Under the pieces are notes generated by a model. The model was given only the letters and a program-made list of their open reading frames with translations, made no database searches and was not told the origin of the DNA. Of a DNA stretch of 61,143 nucleotides, positions 45,954 to 55,441 are shown in pieces. Source of the stretch: Burkholderiales bacterium (lineage in GTDB: Bacteria > Pseudomonadota > Gammaproteobacteria > Burkholderiales > SG8-39); contig JACZJT010000002.1 in NCBI GenBank assembly GCA_014860445.1, forward strand, positions 1 to 61,143, given 5' to 3'. Made by a program: the position numbers and the translations under genes. Positions within the stretch are counted from its first letter, which is position 1, and each line of letters starts with the position of its first letter.

Positions 45954-46679
45954 ATGCCTTTATTGCATGACGCCAATCAAAACCACCTGCTTGCGGCACT
46001 GAACGCCGAGGACTATGCGCGCCTGCTGCCCGATCTGGAGTCCACGCCGATGCCCCTGGGAGCGGTGGTCTTCGAGGCCGGCGCCCCGATGGACTACGTG
46101 TATTTTCCGACCAGCTGCATCATTTCGCTGCTCTACGTCATGGAAAACGGCGATTCGGCCGAGATCGCCATCATCGGCAACGACGGCCTGGTCGGCGTAT
46201 CGGTATTCATGGGCGGCGACAGCATGTCGAGCCGGGCCGTGGTGCAAAACGCGGGCGAATGCTACAGGATCAAGGCGGCGCTCCTGAAACAGGAGTTCGA
46301 CCTGGGCGGCAGTCTGCAACACCTGGCGCTGCGTTTCACGCAGACACTGATCGCGCAGATGGTGCAAACGGGCGCGTGCAACCGGCACCATACGCTGGAA
46401 CAGCAGCTATGCCGCTGGCTGCTGCTGAGCCTGGACCGCCTGAACGGAAACGAGTTGGTGATGTCGCAGAAGCTGATCTCCAACATGCTCGGCGTGCACC
46501 GTCCGGGCGTGATGGAGGCGACGGCCAAGCTGCAACGGGACGGTTTGATCCGCTACGACAATGGCAGCATCACCGTGCTCAATCGCGCGAAACTGGAACA
46601 CCAGGTATGCGAATGCTACGGCGTGGTGAAACATGAGATCCAGCGCCTGTTCGCATATCACCCCCCCTGCACGCAGTGA
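45954..46679 (+). CDS. Crp/Fnr-family transcriptional regulator
   Basis: 241 residues: an N-terminal cyclic-nucleotide-binding-type beta roll (~15-130), a dimer helix, and a Crp-type winged helix-turn-helix (~165-205; MSQKLISNMLGVHRPGVMEATAKLQ). In the phosphate-binding cassette the Glu used by E. coli CRP for cAMP is not conserved (GLVGVSVFMGG), so the effector is probably not cAMP. The recognition helix keeps the first Arg but has Pro in place of the CRP Glu, consistent with a changed half-site (TGTGCGC rather than TGTGA). GGAGA lies before ATG 45954. It is the only regulator of its class in the window and the best candidate to bind the repeated palindromes. Confidence 0.9.
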   Translation: MPLLHDANQNHLLAALNAEDYARLLPDLESTPMPLGAVVFEAGAPMDYVYFPTSCIISLLYVMENGDSAEIAIIGNDGLVGVSVFMGGDSMSSRAVVQNAGECYRIKAALLKQEFDLGGSLQHLALRFTQTLIAQMVQTGACNRHHTLEQQLCRWLLLSLDRLNGNELVMSQKLISNMLGVHRPGVMEATAKLQRDGLIRYDNGSITVLNRAKLEHQVCECYGVVKHEIQRLFAYHPPCTQ

Positions 46680-46824
46680 CAGCCTCGAGCCGATAGGCCG
46701 GTCGCAATTCTGTCTGTGGCGGTCGCCATGTGTCGAGCACCGCCGGCGAGAGCAGCCCGCGTCGAGAGTGACACATTATCCCGGCCTGCAATGTCGATTC
46801 GGTGGCGCCGGTTGCGGCCCCAAT

Positions 46825-46852
46825 GCAATGCGGCCCCGAAGGGCCGCATTGC
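46825..46852. terminator. Hairpin between converging genes
   Basis: A perfect 12-bp stem (46825-46836 with 46841-46852, GCAATGCGGCCC/GGGCCGCATTGC) around the tetraloop CGAA. It lies between the regulator gene and the crystallin-like gene, which converge. There is no long T-run on either strand, so it may stop or stabilise either 3' end. Confidence 0.55.
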
Positions 46853-46872
46853 CGTTCATGCCGCTTCAGACC

Positions 46873-48261
46873 CTAGGCCCGTGGTTCACCTTGCTCGTTG
46901 ACTGTAATCGTGGCTCCGGGAGGTGAGGTCATTTGCACGCGATGCTCCTGGCCGCGGAAATTGTAGGTGACATCCCAAAGCTCAGGCCGCGCATGACTGG
47001 GCACGTTTTCGCAACGCCTGACATCCTGGGTAGTGGCCGCCTGCCCGCCACTGCGGCCGACGTTGGCACCCACTGCGGCCCCTGCAACCGCGCCGCCGAC
47101 CGTGGCGATATCGTTGCCGCGCCCGTTGCCGACCTGGTGACCGAGAATGCCGCCGATAAGCGCGCCGGCAATTGCGCCGGGGACGTTGGCTTTGCTTTGC
47201 TCCTGCGGCACTTGTTCCTGCTCGACCCAGCAACGCTGTTCGGGTGGTCCGACCACTGCCCGCACTGAAGTAACGTTCGCCTGGTACAGGCGCTCGTCAT
47301 GGCGTCGGCGGTAATCGTGCTCCGCAACCGGCGCAGGCGCGTAACGTTTGTCATCGACCCTCGCGTCCCTGGCCACTGTTCGCGCCGATGAAACGCGGTC
47401 GTTCAGGCCCATCGCGGCCAGCGACGGATACCGGCCAGGCCGCAGCACGGCACAACGCCCCTTGTACCGGGTGTTTTGGCAGACTTCCCAGCGCTCGCCC
47501 GTCACCTCGACCGACGAGGCGCGATCATTGAAGCCAAATCGCCTGAAATTGCTGATTGATTTCTCCGTACCGAACGAGCGTCCCTGAAAACCCTCACCTT
47601 CATAGAAAATAACCTGTGCGTTCGCCGCGGCGCTGGCGATCCGCGCCGATGAAACGCGATCGTTCAAGCCCATTGCCACCATGGAGGGATACCTGCCGGG
47701 ACGCAGCAAGGCGCAGCGGCCGCTGAACTGCGCGTTTTCGCAGACCTCCCACTGGTCGCCGACGACCAGGGCCGACGAGGCACGGTCATTGAAGCCGTAG
47801 CGCTGAAAGTTGCCGACTTGTTTGTCCGTGGTGAAATACCGACCGCCCATATTTTCGCGTTCGTAGAAGGTAATCTGCGCGTCAGCGCCGCGGTTACTGA
47901 CGGCGGCGGGGTCAGGCGCATATCGATTCCCGTCGACGCGCGCGTTCTTGCCAACCATGCGCACCGACGAGGCGCGGTCGTTCAGGCCCATTGCGGCGAA
48001 TGACGGATAACGGCCGGGGCGCAGGACGGCGCAGCGCCCGCTGTAGCCGGCGTTTTCACAAACTTCCCAGCGCTCGCCGATGACCACGGCTGAGGAAGCG
48101 CGGTTGTTGAAGCCATAACGCTCGAAGTTCTTGACCGGATTTTGCGTACTGAATGCCTGGCCCTCAAAACCTTCGCGTTCGTAAAACGTGATGTTCGCCG
48201 CGGCCTGCGTGGCGATCGCCAGCCCGGCGGCTGCCAGGGCGGTTCTCAATATCGCTTTCAT
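46873..48261 (-). CDS. Exported protein with three beta/gamma-crystallin domains and a glycine-zipper segment
   Basis: 462 residues. After a signal peptide there are three repeats of about 105-110 residues (~24-330), each with ITFYERE.. or VIFYEGE.., RYGFNDRASS and CAVLRPGRYPS..AMGLNDR.SS, the two Greek-key motifs of a beta/gamma-crystallin domain. The C-terminal part has a glycine-zipper 2TM segment (GAIAGALIGGILGHQVGNG...GGAVAGAAVGANVG) that inserts in the outer membrane. Bacterial crystallin domains often bind Ca2+. AGGAGA precedes ATG 48261. Role unknown, perhaps an envelope stress protein. Confidence 0.85.
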   Translation of the reverse strand: MKAILRTALAAAGLAIATQAAANITFYEREGFEGQAFSTQNPVKNFERYGFNNRASSAVVIGERWEVCENAGYSGRCAVLRPGRYPSFAAMGLNDRASSVRMVGKNARVDGNRYAPDPAAVSNRGADAQITFYERENMGGRYFTTDKQVGNFQRYGFNDRASSALVVGDQWEVCENAQFSGRCALLRPGRYPSMVAMGLNDRVSSARIASAAANAQVIFYEGEGFQGRSFGTEKSISNFRRFGFNDRASSVEVTGERWEVCQNTRYKGRCAVLRPGRYPSLAAMGLNDRVSSARTVARDARVDDKRYAPAPVAEHDYRRRHDERLYQANVTSVRAVVGPPEQRCWVEQEQVPQEQSKANVPGAIAGALIGGILGHQVGNGRGNDIATVGGAVAGAAVGANVGRSGGQAATTQDVRRCENVPSHARPELWDVTYNFRGQEHRVQMTSPPGATITVNEQGEPRA

Positions 48262-48348
48262 TGAATTCTCCTGTAAAAGCTATTGCGGTTGCCGGGCCCG
48301 ATATCGAACCCCGGTATTCAAGACTGACGCACCCGCTCGTCAGTCGCT

Positions 48349-49155
48349 TCAAAATCGGTAAGCCACACCTGCGCTTGCGTAGTAGTTCGAATCGCGCTCT
48401 GCAAGCGGACTGCGCGCGGCGTCGCCGTGCAGATGCCGCGACTCGATATTCCCAACCGCGATCCAATGCCGGCTCAGTTCGGCCGACCAGAGCAAGCCGA
48501 AGCTCGAGAACAGCAGTCCGCTTCCTGCATTGAATGCAGGCAAGCCGGTTGCAGCGGACTGCTGAGGCGTAATGTCATAGAAGGAGCCGGTTGATTCCGC
48601 ATTCGCCCATGTTGTCTGCGCAAACACGCCGGCGGCGAACCGCCCGCTCTGAAAAATGCCGGCGCTGAGTCGCAGGTCCGCCTGGGTGCCCCGATCGGAG
48701 TCGGTGTGCCGGCGCACGCGCGCGAGCAGCGCAATCGGCATGCGGCCGAATTTGTGGTCCCACTCGAGATGCACGCCGACCGATGCGCCAAGGTCCACGT
48801 TCGACAGACCGCGCTCCTGGAGGAACGCGGATTCGCTCGTCTTGCGCCCCGGTTCGTAGGCGAGTTGCGCCCCTGCATGGAGTCCGGGCGCAAGTTCAAA
48901 TCGCGCGCCGCCCTCGAGCACGCCCTGCGTCGAACGCAGGAACCAGGGCTGTCCGTAGTAGCGCACGATCGGAACCAACTCCGTGCGCCGCGAAGCCGAT
49001 CCATCGTATGCCGGCCGGATACGCAGACCCGGGCCGAACATCGCTACTTCGGAAAGCTCTGCGCGAGCCGCCGCCGGCGCCATCAAACCGCAGGCGAATG
49101 CAAGGGCGAGGATACCGGCCAGGTACGGCCGGACAGCGGGCAGGATAGCGTCCAT
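48349..49155 (-). CDS. MipA/OmpV-family outer-membrane protein
   Basis: 268 residues with a signal peptide (LALAFACGLMAPAAARA) and the MipA/OmpV pattern: GPGLRIRPAYDGS, VPIVRYYGQPWFLRSTQG, VGVHLEWDHKFG and a C-terminal YRF ending, as expected of a small outer-membrane barrel. Members act as MltA-interacting scaffolds or of unknown role. It lies upstream of the crystallin-like gene on the same strand, 87 bases apart. Confidence 0.8.
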   Translation of the reverse strand: MDAILPAVRPYLAGILALAFACGLMAPAAARAELSEVAMFGPGLRIRPAYDGSASRRTELVPIVRYYGQPWFLRSTQGVLEGGARFELAPGLHAGAQLAYEPGRKTSESAFLQERGLSNVDLGASVGVHLEWDHKFGRMPIALLARVRRHTDSDRGTQADLRLSAGIFQSGRFAAGVFAQTTWANAESTGSFYDITPQQSAATGLPAFNAGSGLLFSSFGLLWSAELSRHWIAVGNIESRHLHGDAARSPLAERDSNYYASAGVAYRF

Positions 49156-49236
49156 CTGCAGTCGGACTCCGGTAGCTTGATCTTCGGTTTAGGTGCGGAT
49201 CAGGCGCCACTCTCCGCTACACCGGCCGCCGACTCA

Positions 49237-49278
49237 GTGCGCGCCCGCACATACGGCGAAATATTTATGCGCTATCTT
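49237..49278 (+). promoter_or_regulatory. Crp-type promoter of the exported protein gene at 49389
   Basis: GTGCGCGCCCGCACATA at 49237-49253 (14 of 15) with TATCTT at 49273-49278, 29.5 bases from the centre. Predicted transcription at ~49285. The hexamer toward the MipA gene (GAGAGT) is poorer, so the plus direction is favoured. Confidence 0.6.
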
Positions 49279-49388
49279 GGTGTCAATCCGCAATTCCCGG
49301 CCATGATCGCGATGCCTGTGACCCTGATTAACAAGCCCGCTCCGGCACTTGGGATTCCAGCGCGAGCCAAACTGCACCACGCCCGCCG

Positions 49389-50141
49389 GTGAAATCCGCC
49401 GCGCTCGCATTGCTGCTGGCGTGGTCGTCCGGATCGCTTGCGCAAAATCTCCCCCGCCCCCCGTGCGCAGGGCCTCCACTGCCGTTTTACGCGGAGATCG
49501 GAGAGCCACCCACGCTCCAGGTCTGGCGAAACTTCAAGCCGGGCTCGTGGACCCCGCCGCCGTGCACCGGGTGGGCCCGTGGAAACAGCGATCGGCTGGT
49601 CGCGCTGGCGGGGACGTTCAGGTATGCCGGTAGCGCCGACGCGCTGCTGATTCGTTTCGGCGCAATTTCAACCATGCGCGGCATCCGTTACTGGTCGGTC
49701 ACCGATGGAACATGGCGCGTGCTGGTCACCGAAGCCGCCGCGCTCGACAATCCGGACGCGAGCGAGCGCCGGCCGGATTTTGCCTTGCCCGAGATGAAGG
49801 CGGGCCGCGATGTGTTCTTCGCGCAACATGACAGTCGCTCAACGAGTGCGGTCGTGTACAAGATGCGGGTACGCGAAGCAGACGCCGATCATCTTGTCGT
49901 TGAACTGGAGAACGTGACCGCGGTGCGCACATTCTTTATTACATTCTTCGAGCCCGGCGGCATGAAATCCCTTTATTTTCTCGAACGGCGCGCCGGCGAA
50001 AACTGGGGTTTCTACGCCTTGCTCTCGGCGAACAGCTGGTCTGCCGCGGGGAACGAAGCCTCGTTCATAAACCGTGCCGACGCTTTCTATCGGCATTTCA
50101 GCGGCGTGCCTACCGATGGCGCGCCACCGATGGCACGCTAG
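49389..50141 (+). CDS. Exported protein of unknown function (possibly DUF6675)
   Basis: 250 residues from GTG 49389 with a signal peptide (ALALLLAWSSGSLA). The body is beta-rich with VWRNFKPGSWTPPPCTGW, FRYAGSADALLIRFGAIS and AVVYKMRVREADADHLVVELEN, and ends with a YRHFSGVPTD segment. I recall similar proteins as conserved hypotheticals and can give no function. A Crp-type promoter lies ~150 bases upstream. Confidence 0.65.
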   Translation: MKSAALALLLAWSSGSLAQNLPRPPCAGPPLPFYAEIGEPPTLQVWRNFKPGSWTPPPCTGWARGNSDRLVALAGTFRYAGSADALLIRFGAISTMRGIRYWSVTDGTWRVLVTEAAALDNPDASERRPDFALPEMKAGRDVFFAQHDSRSTSAVVYKMRVREADADHLVVELENVTAVRTFFITFFEPGGMKSLYFLERRAGENWGFYALLSANSWSAAGNEASFINRADAFYRHFSGVPTDGAPPMAR

Positions 50142-50242
50142 CGCCAATTTGCGTGCCGGCGTGAAGTCACAGTGCGCCGACATCCACCTCGTTGGCGGTC
50201 ACCAGCGTCCGTGCGGATTCCGCGAGATCGAGTGCAGGACAC

Positions 50243-50277
50243 AAAAAAAGCCCCGGCGATGAACCTGTCCGGGGACT
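50243..50277 (-). terminator. Intrinsic terminator of small RNA C
   Basis: On the minus strand CCCCGG/CCGGGG (50274-50269 with 50256-50251), extended by AAG/CTT with a bulge, then seven T residues (50249-50243). Confidence 0.88.
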
Positions 50278-50330
50278 TAAATCCGCCAAGCAGTTTAGGA
50301 GGAGGAGAAACACACTCGGCGGAGGGGGGG
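50243..50330 (-). ncRNA. Anti-Shine-Dalgarno small RNA, copy C
   Basis: Predicted ~88-nt RNA on the minus strand. The 5' stem pairs CCGCCGAG (50322-50315) with CTTGGCGG (50290-50283), eight pairs with one G-U; the loop shows CTCCTCCTCCT (~50307-50297). An intrinsic terminator ends it. It is the third member of the family and shares the purine-rich GGAGGAGGAGAAAC stretch on the opposite strand with copy B. Confidence 0.76.
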
Positions 50331-50335
50331 AACGA

Positions 50336-50381
50336 ATCCTCTCATTTCGCGTCCGTTGTCGTCTGTTCGTTAGCGCACATA
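50336..50381 (-). promoter_or_regulatory. Crp-type promoter of small RNA C
   Basis: GTTCGTTAGCGCACATA at 50365-50381 (13 of 15). On the minus strand the best hexamer is GAGGAT (50341-50336), one base further than at the other sites (30.5 from the centre). Confidence 0.5.
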
Positions 50382-50547
50382 TTGGAGAAATTCGATCGGC
50401 ATGAACTCGACCGCGCTGGCGAGTCTTCGAAATCAAGGCTGTCGCCCGACCAGGCGCGCCCCCCCGGAACATGGCCGTCGGGAGTTGCCCGGCAGGCGCA
50501 AGGAGGATGCCCGCCGACTGAAAACCAGGCGGACCAGGGTCGCATAA

Positions 50548-50589
50548 GTGCGCGGGCGCACAGAGTTCGTTTCGCGGGCTGAGGATAAT
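50548..50589 (+). promoter_or_regulatory. Crp-type promoter of the MacAB-NodT efflux operon
   Basis: GTGCGCGGGCGCACAGA at 50548-50564 (14 of 15) with GATAAT at 50584-50589, five of six to the -10 consensus, 29.5 bases from the centre. Predicted transcription at ~50596; GGAG precedes ATG 50613 by about nine bases. Confidence 0.7.
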
Positions 50590-50612
50590 TGTGAGTCACG
50601 GAGCACTCTGCA

Positions 50613-51959
50613 ATGCAGGACGCCATTACCCCCACAACAAGCGCTTCCCCGGATAACCATCCGGCGCAGCTGACTGCGGCGCGGCCAACGCCCGCCAACG
50701 CGCGCTGGCTGCGGCCGGGCCCGGTTGCACTGGCGCTGAGCACGATCGCGGTGCTGGCGTTCGGCGGCTATTTCGCATGGCAAACCTGGTTTTCCCCGGA
50801 CAGCTCCGCGCGTCCGGTTCTTACTGCGGTGGCCGAACGCGGAAACCTCGAAGACACGGTCACCGCAACCGGCACCCTACAGCCCAGGGATTTCGTGGAC
50901 GTCGGCACCCAGGTCTCGGGGCAGTTGAAGAAGCTGCACGTCGACATCGGCGCCATCGTCAAGGCCAGGGACCTGCTCGCCGAGATCGATGCGTCGGTGT
51001 ACCAGGCCAAGGTCGATGGCGATCACGCCCAACTGCTCAACCAGCAGGCGCAGCTTTCCGACAAGCAGGCGCAACTCGCGCTCGCCGAGCTCCAGCTCAC
51101 GCGCCAGAAAAACATGATGCGCGAGGAAGCGACGACTGCCGATGCACTGCAAAGCGCCGAAGCAAATCTGAAATCGGCGATCGCCCAGCGCGACTCGATC
51201 AAGGCGCAGATACAGCAGACTGCGTCCACCCTGCGCGGGGACGAGGCGAACCTCGGCTACACCAAGATCTATGCGCCGATTGCGGGGACGGTCGTCTCAC
51301 TGGCGGCGAAACAGGGCCAGACCTTGAATGCCAACCAGCAGGCGCCCATTGTCATGCGCATCGCGAATCTCTCGACGATGACCGTGCAGGCGCAGGTCTC
51401 CGAGGCGGACGTCCCCAAGCTGCACATCGGCATGGACGTCTACTTCACCACGCTGGGCGGCAGCAAGCGCCGCTTTTACGGCAAGCTGCGACAGATCCCG
51501 CCGACACCGACCGTGGTGAACAACGTCGTGCTCTACGATGCCTTGTTTGACGTGGCGAACCCGGACCAGACGCTCATGACGCAGATGACGGCCCAGGTGT
51601 TCTTCGTCGTTTCGAGCGCCAAGGATGCTGTGCTGGTGCCGCTCACCGCCCTGCGCCCGGCGGCGGCGAAGCCATCGGGCGCCGCGAACGCGAGGGGCGC
51701 GAGGCGTGCCTCGGGTGCCGATGCGCGCAACCAGTTCGCCGACGGACGCGCGCTGCTCAGCGTGGTCGACGCGGCCGGCAAGATTGTGGAGCGGGAAGTG
51801 AAGGTCGGCGTGATGAACCGCGTCACCGCGCAGATCCTGTCCGGCCTCGAGCCCGGCGAAAAGGTGGTGATCGGAATCAAGACAATTGCTGCGGCTGCGC
51901 CGGTGCAAAGCAGCAGTTCGCTGGTGCCTGCTGCCTCCCAGGGGAGAGGCCGCCCGTGA
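50613..51959 (+). CDS. macA: MacA-like periplasmic membrane-fusion protein
   Basis: 448 residues. One N-terminal membrane helix (~32-52), then the HlyD/MacA pattern: a beta-barrel/lipoyl part ([40 protein letters not shown]), a coiled-coil hairpin (~130-215) and a return lipoyl half ([24 protein letters not shown]). It links the ABC transporter to the outer-membrane channel of the operon. Its stop overlaps GTG 51956 of the next gene (GTGA). Confidence 0.87.
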   Translation: MQDAITPTTSASPDNHPAQLTAARPTPANARWLRPGPVALALSTIAVLAFGGYFAWQTWFSPDSSARPVLTAVAERGNLEDTVTATGTLQPRDFVDVGTQVSGQLKKLHVDIGAIVKARDLLAEIDASVYQAKVDGDHAQLLNQQAQLSDKQAQLALAELQLTRQKNMMREEATTADALQSAEANLKSAIAQRDSIKAQIQQTASTLRGDEANLGYTKIYAPIAGTVVSLAAKQGQTLNANQQAPIVMRIANLSTMTVQAQVSEADVPKLHIGMDVYFTTLGGSKRRFYGKLRQIPPTPTVVNNVVLYDALFDVANPDQTLMTQMTAQVFFVVSSAKDAVLVPLTALRPAAAKPSGAANARGARRASGADARNQFADGRALLSVVDAAGKIVEREVKVGVMNRVTAQILSGLEPGEKVVIGIKTIAAAAPVQSSSSLVPAASQGRGRP

Positions 51960-53962
51960 AATCGGACCCGGTCCCTGGCGTGCCCGCACGCCCCGCGGGG
52001 CCCGCGTCCGCCCCGCACCCTCCCGGCTCTCCCCTGATCGAGCTGATCGATGTAGTCAAGACCTACCGCAGCGGGGAACTGGATGTCGAAGTGCTGCACG
52101 GGGTCAGTCTTAAAATATACGCCGGCGAGTTTCTTGCGATCATGGGCGCGTCAGGTTCGGGCAAGACCACGCTCATGAACATGATCGGTTGCCTCGACCG
52201 GCCGAGTTCGGGCACTTACCGCTTCATGGGCGAGGACGTGTCGGGATTCGAGCGCGACCAACTCGCGCGGCTGCGGCGCGAAGCCTTCGGTTTCGTTTTT
52301 CAGAGCTACAACCTGATCGGCACCGCGTCCGCGCTGGAGAATGTAGAGGTGCCGGCGGTCTATTCTGGCATGCCGCCGGCGCAACGCGACGCGCGCGCCA
52401 AGGAACTGCTGGGCTCGCTCGGCTTGGGCGACCGCCTGGCCCACCGCCCCAGCCAGCTCTCGGGGGGACAGCAGCAGCGCGTGTCCATTGCGCGTGCGCT
52501 CATGAACGGCGGGCGCATCGTCCTCGCCGATGAGCCCACCGGCGCGCTCGACAGCAAGAGCGGGATCGAAGTCATGGCGCTGCTGCAGGATCTGTCCGCC
52601 CGCGGTCATACGGTCATCCTCATCACGCATGCGCTCGACATCGCCGCGCAGGCGCAGCGCATCATCGAAATCAGCGACGGTCGGATCGTGAGCGATCCGG
52701 GTCCGCAATTGTCCGGCGAGCGGCCGCTTGCCGACATCGAGCAGCCGCGCGACGAGGCCGGTGCTTCCTTTATCGGCGGGGCCTACGAGGCGGCGAAGAC
52801 CGCGGTGCGCGCCCTGCGCGCCAATCTGTATCGCACGGTGCTCACCCTGCTCGGCATCGTCATCGGCGTCGCCTCCGTGATTGCGATGCTCGCGATCGGC
52901 GACGGCGCCAAGCAGCTCGTGCTCGATCGCATCAGCGCCATGGGCACGAACCTGCTGCTCATACGGCCGAACCAGCCGCACCGCGGCGGCGTGGGCGGGA
53001 CAGTCGCCTCGCTGGTGCCGGAGGACGCAGACATGATCGCCGAACTGCCCAACGTGCTCGCCGCCGTGCCCGAACTGGGCGGGAGCGTCACCGCGCGCTT
53101 CGGCAATTCCGACTACCAGACCCAGGCGAACGGCACCTCCGCCACATTTCCGGTGGCGCGCAGCTGGCCGCTCGCGAGGGGGATATTTTTTTCCACGGAG
53201 GACATGAAAAGCTACGCCGCGGTGGCCGTGCTCGGGCAGACCGTCGCCGACAATCTGTTTTCAAAGGACGTGGATCCGCTCGGGCAGTACATCGTGCTCA
53301 ACAACGTGATGTTCCAGGTCATCGGCCTGATGGCGCCGCGCGGCGCCTCTCCGCACGGCCAGGACCAGGACGATGTGATCATGGTCCCGGTCTCGACCGG
53401 GGGGCTGCGCCTGTTCGGCCAGCACTTCCTGCGCAATATCACGGTTGCGGTGGACAAGGTTGCGCTGATCGACGAAACGCAGGCCGCCGTATCCGCTCTG
53501 CTCGAGGCGCGGCACCAGACCGCCGATTTTCGCATCCGCAACATGGCATCGATCCTCGATACCGCCACCGATACGCAGAACACGCTCACCGTCCTGCTCG
53601 GCTCGGTCGCTGCGATTTCGTTGCTGGTGGGGGGCATCGGCGTGATGAACATCATGCTGGTCAGCGTGACCGAACGCACACGCGAGATCGGCATACGCAT
53701 GGCCACCGGCGCGCGTATGCGCAACATCCTGCAGCAATTTCTCACCGAGGCGCTGGTGGTATCTCTCCTTGGGGGCGCGATCGGCGTGGCGGCCGGTCTC
53801 TCGGCGGCGGCGATCGTCGCGGCGTTCGGCACGCCGGTCAAGTATTCGTTCGGCCCGGTGCTGCTCGCCTTCGGCTGCGCGTTCGTGACCGGAATCGTTT
53901 TCGGCTACATGCCGGCGCGCAAGGCGGCACGCGTGGACCCGATCGTGGCACTCGCAACATGA
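51956..53962 (+). CDS. macB: MacB-like ABC transporter, ATPase-permease fusion
   Basis: 668 residues. N-terminal ATPase (~25-250) with [24 protein letters not shown] and ADEPTGALD, then one membrane helix (~300), a MacB periplasmic domain and three C-terminal FtsX-type helices (~540-650; [24 protein letters not shown]). It should expel antibiotics, peptides or lipids from the periplasm by a mechanotransmission cycle with the MacA-like protein. The stop overlaps the next ATG (53959). Confidence 0.9.
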   Translation: MKSDPVPGVPARPAGPASAPHPPGSPLIELIDVVKTYRSGELDVEVLHGVSLKIYAGEFLAIMGASGSGKTTLMNMIGCLDRPSSGTYRFMGEDVSGFERDQLARLRREAFGFVFQSYNLIGTASALENVEVPAVYSGMPPAQRDARAKELLGSLGLGDRLAHRPSQLSGGQQQRVSIARALMNGGRIVLADEPTGALDSKSGIEVMALLQDLSARGHTVILITHALDIAAQAQRIIEISDGRIVSDPGPQLSGERPLADIEQPRDEAGASFIGGAYEAAKTAVRALRANLYRTVLTLLGIVIGVASVIAMLAIGDGAKQLVLDRISAMGTNLLLIRPNQPHRGGVGGTVASLVPEDADMIAELPNVLAAVPELGGSVTARFGNSDYQTQANGTSATFPVARSWPLARGIFFSTEDMKSYAAVAVLGQTVADNLFSKDVDPLGQYIVLNNVMFQVIGLMAPRGASPHGQDQDDVIMVPVSTGGLRLFGQHFLRNITVAVDKVALIDETQAAVSALLEARHQTADFRIRNMASILDTATDTQNTLTVLLGSVAAISLLVGGIGVMNIMLVSVTERTREIGIRMATGARMRNILQQFLTEALVVSLLGGAIGVAAGLSAAAIVAAFGTPVKYSFGPVLLAFGCAFVTGIVFGYMPARKAARVDPIVALAT

Positions 53963-55371
53963 ACGCCGGGATGCGTCGACCGTACGCGATTCTTTTTGCT
54001 GCGTTGGCCACGCTGGCGCTGGGCGCCTGCGCAACGGCCGGTGGTCCGGTAGCGCGCGCTCCCGATATGCCGGGAGCCTGGGCCGAAGCGGGTGCACCCG
54101 AGGCGGCTGCGCCGGCGCGGGACTGGTGGCGCGGTTTCGGATCGGCGGAACTCTCCGGGCTGATCGATGCGGCGATGCGCGCGAATCCCGACATGGCAAT
54201 CGCCGCGGAACACGTGCGCCAGGCCGAAGCCCAGGCGCGCATCGCCGGCGCGACCCTGTTTCCGGCGCTGAATTTCGGCGCCGCCACGGCGCGCCGCGAA
54301 ACACGCCCGCACGGCGGCCCATGGAGCGGCGCGGATTCATCGAGCGGGGCGCTGAGCGCAAGCTACGAGGTGGATGTGTGGGGTAAGAATGCCCTGGGCG
54401 TGCGCGCAGCAGAAGCCTCCCTGCGCGCCTCGCGCTTCGACCGGGAGACCGTCCGGCTCACGCTCATCGCCGGAATTGCCGGCGGCTATTTCCAGGTGCT
54501 GTCCCTGCGCGCGCGCCTCGCAATCGTGCGCGAGAACCTTGCGATTGCCGAGCGCGTATTCAAGGTGGTGGACGCGCGCGCGCGCAACGGCGCGGTCTCG
54601 ACGCTCGACGTTGCGCGCCAGCAGGCGGCGGTCCTTGCGCAACGCGCCGCGATTCCACCGCTGGAGTTGCAGGAGCGGCAGACCCTGTTCGCGCTGGCGA
54701 TCCTGCTGGGGAGGCAACCGGAAGCATTCGATGTCGCGGCTATGAACGTTTCTGATGTTCTGGTGCCGCCGATCGGTGCCGGCATTCCGGCGGCCTTGCT
54801 CGTTCGCCGGCCCGATCTCGCCGGCGCCGAGGCGCAACTCGCCGCCGCCAACGCCAATGTCGCCTCGGCGCGCGCCGCATTGCTGCCGGGCATATCGCTC
54901 AGCGGTTCAGCGGGCCTCGCCAGCGACATGCTGCTCAATTTCCTCAGCGCGCCCGCTGCCGCCATTGCAATCGGCGCCTCGCTGTCTCAGCCGATTCTCG
55001 ACGGCGGCCGCCTGCGCGCGCAGGTCGATGTCGCGGCATCGCGCGAGCGCGAACTGATCGAGAACTACCGCAAGGTCATCCTCGCCGCGCTCGCGGACGT
55101 CGAGAGCGCGCTTGCCGCCGGGGGCCGCGGCGCGGACCGGGAGGTTCTGCAGCAGCAGATCCTGGAACAGGCGCGGCTCGCGCTCCGGCTCGCCGAAGTG
55201 CGCTACCGCGAGGGAGCCGATGATCTGCTGACGGTGCTCGATGCGCAGCGCACGCTGTTTCAGGCGCAGGATCAGCTCGCTCAGCTACGCCTCGCGCGGC
55301 TGCAAGCCTCCGTCGGCCTGTTCAAGGCGCTCGGCGGCGGATGGAACAAGCAGCTACGCTTCGAGGAATGA
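53959..55371 (+). CDS. NodT-family outer-membrane efflux lipoprotein
   Basis: 470 residues with a lipoprotein signal (LATLALGAC) and two outer-membrane efflux protein repeats (~60-250 and ~270-460), with [25 protein letters not shown] at the start and [25 protein letters not shown] near the end. It forms the TolC-like exit duct for the MacA-MacB pump encoded just before it. Confidence 0.88.
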   Translation: MNAGMRRPYAILFAALATLALGACATAGGPVARAPDMPGAWAEAGAPEAAAPARDWWRGFGSAELSGLIDAAMRANPDMAIAAEHVRQAEAQARIAGATLFPALNFGAATARRETRPHGGPWSGADSSSGALSASYEVDVWGKNALGVRAAEASLRASRFDRETVRLTLIAGIAGGYFQVLSLRARLAIVRENLAIAERVFKVVDARARNGAVSTLDVARQQAAVLAQRAAIPPLELQERQTLFALAILLGRQPEAFDVAAMNVSDVLVPPIGAGIPAALLVRRPDLAGAEAQLAAANANVASARAALLPGISLSGSAGLASDMLLNFLSAPAAAIAIGASLSQPILDGGRLRAQVDVAASRERELIENYRKVILAALADVESALAAGGRGADREVLQQQILEQARLALRLAEVRYREGADDLLTVLDAQRTLFQAQDQLAQLRLARLQASVGLFKALGGGWNKQLRFEE

Positions 55372-55441
55372 CAATACCGGCAGTCCGGTATCAAATCGCG
55401 CCGCCGGCGACAGAAGCACTGCGCTTCCGCCTATCCCGGAT

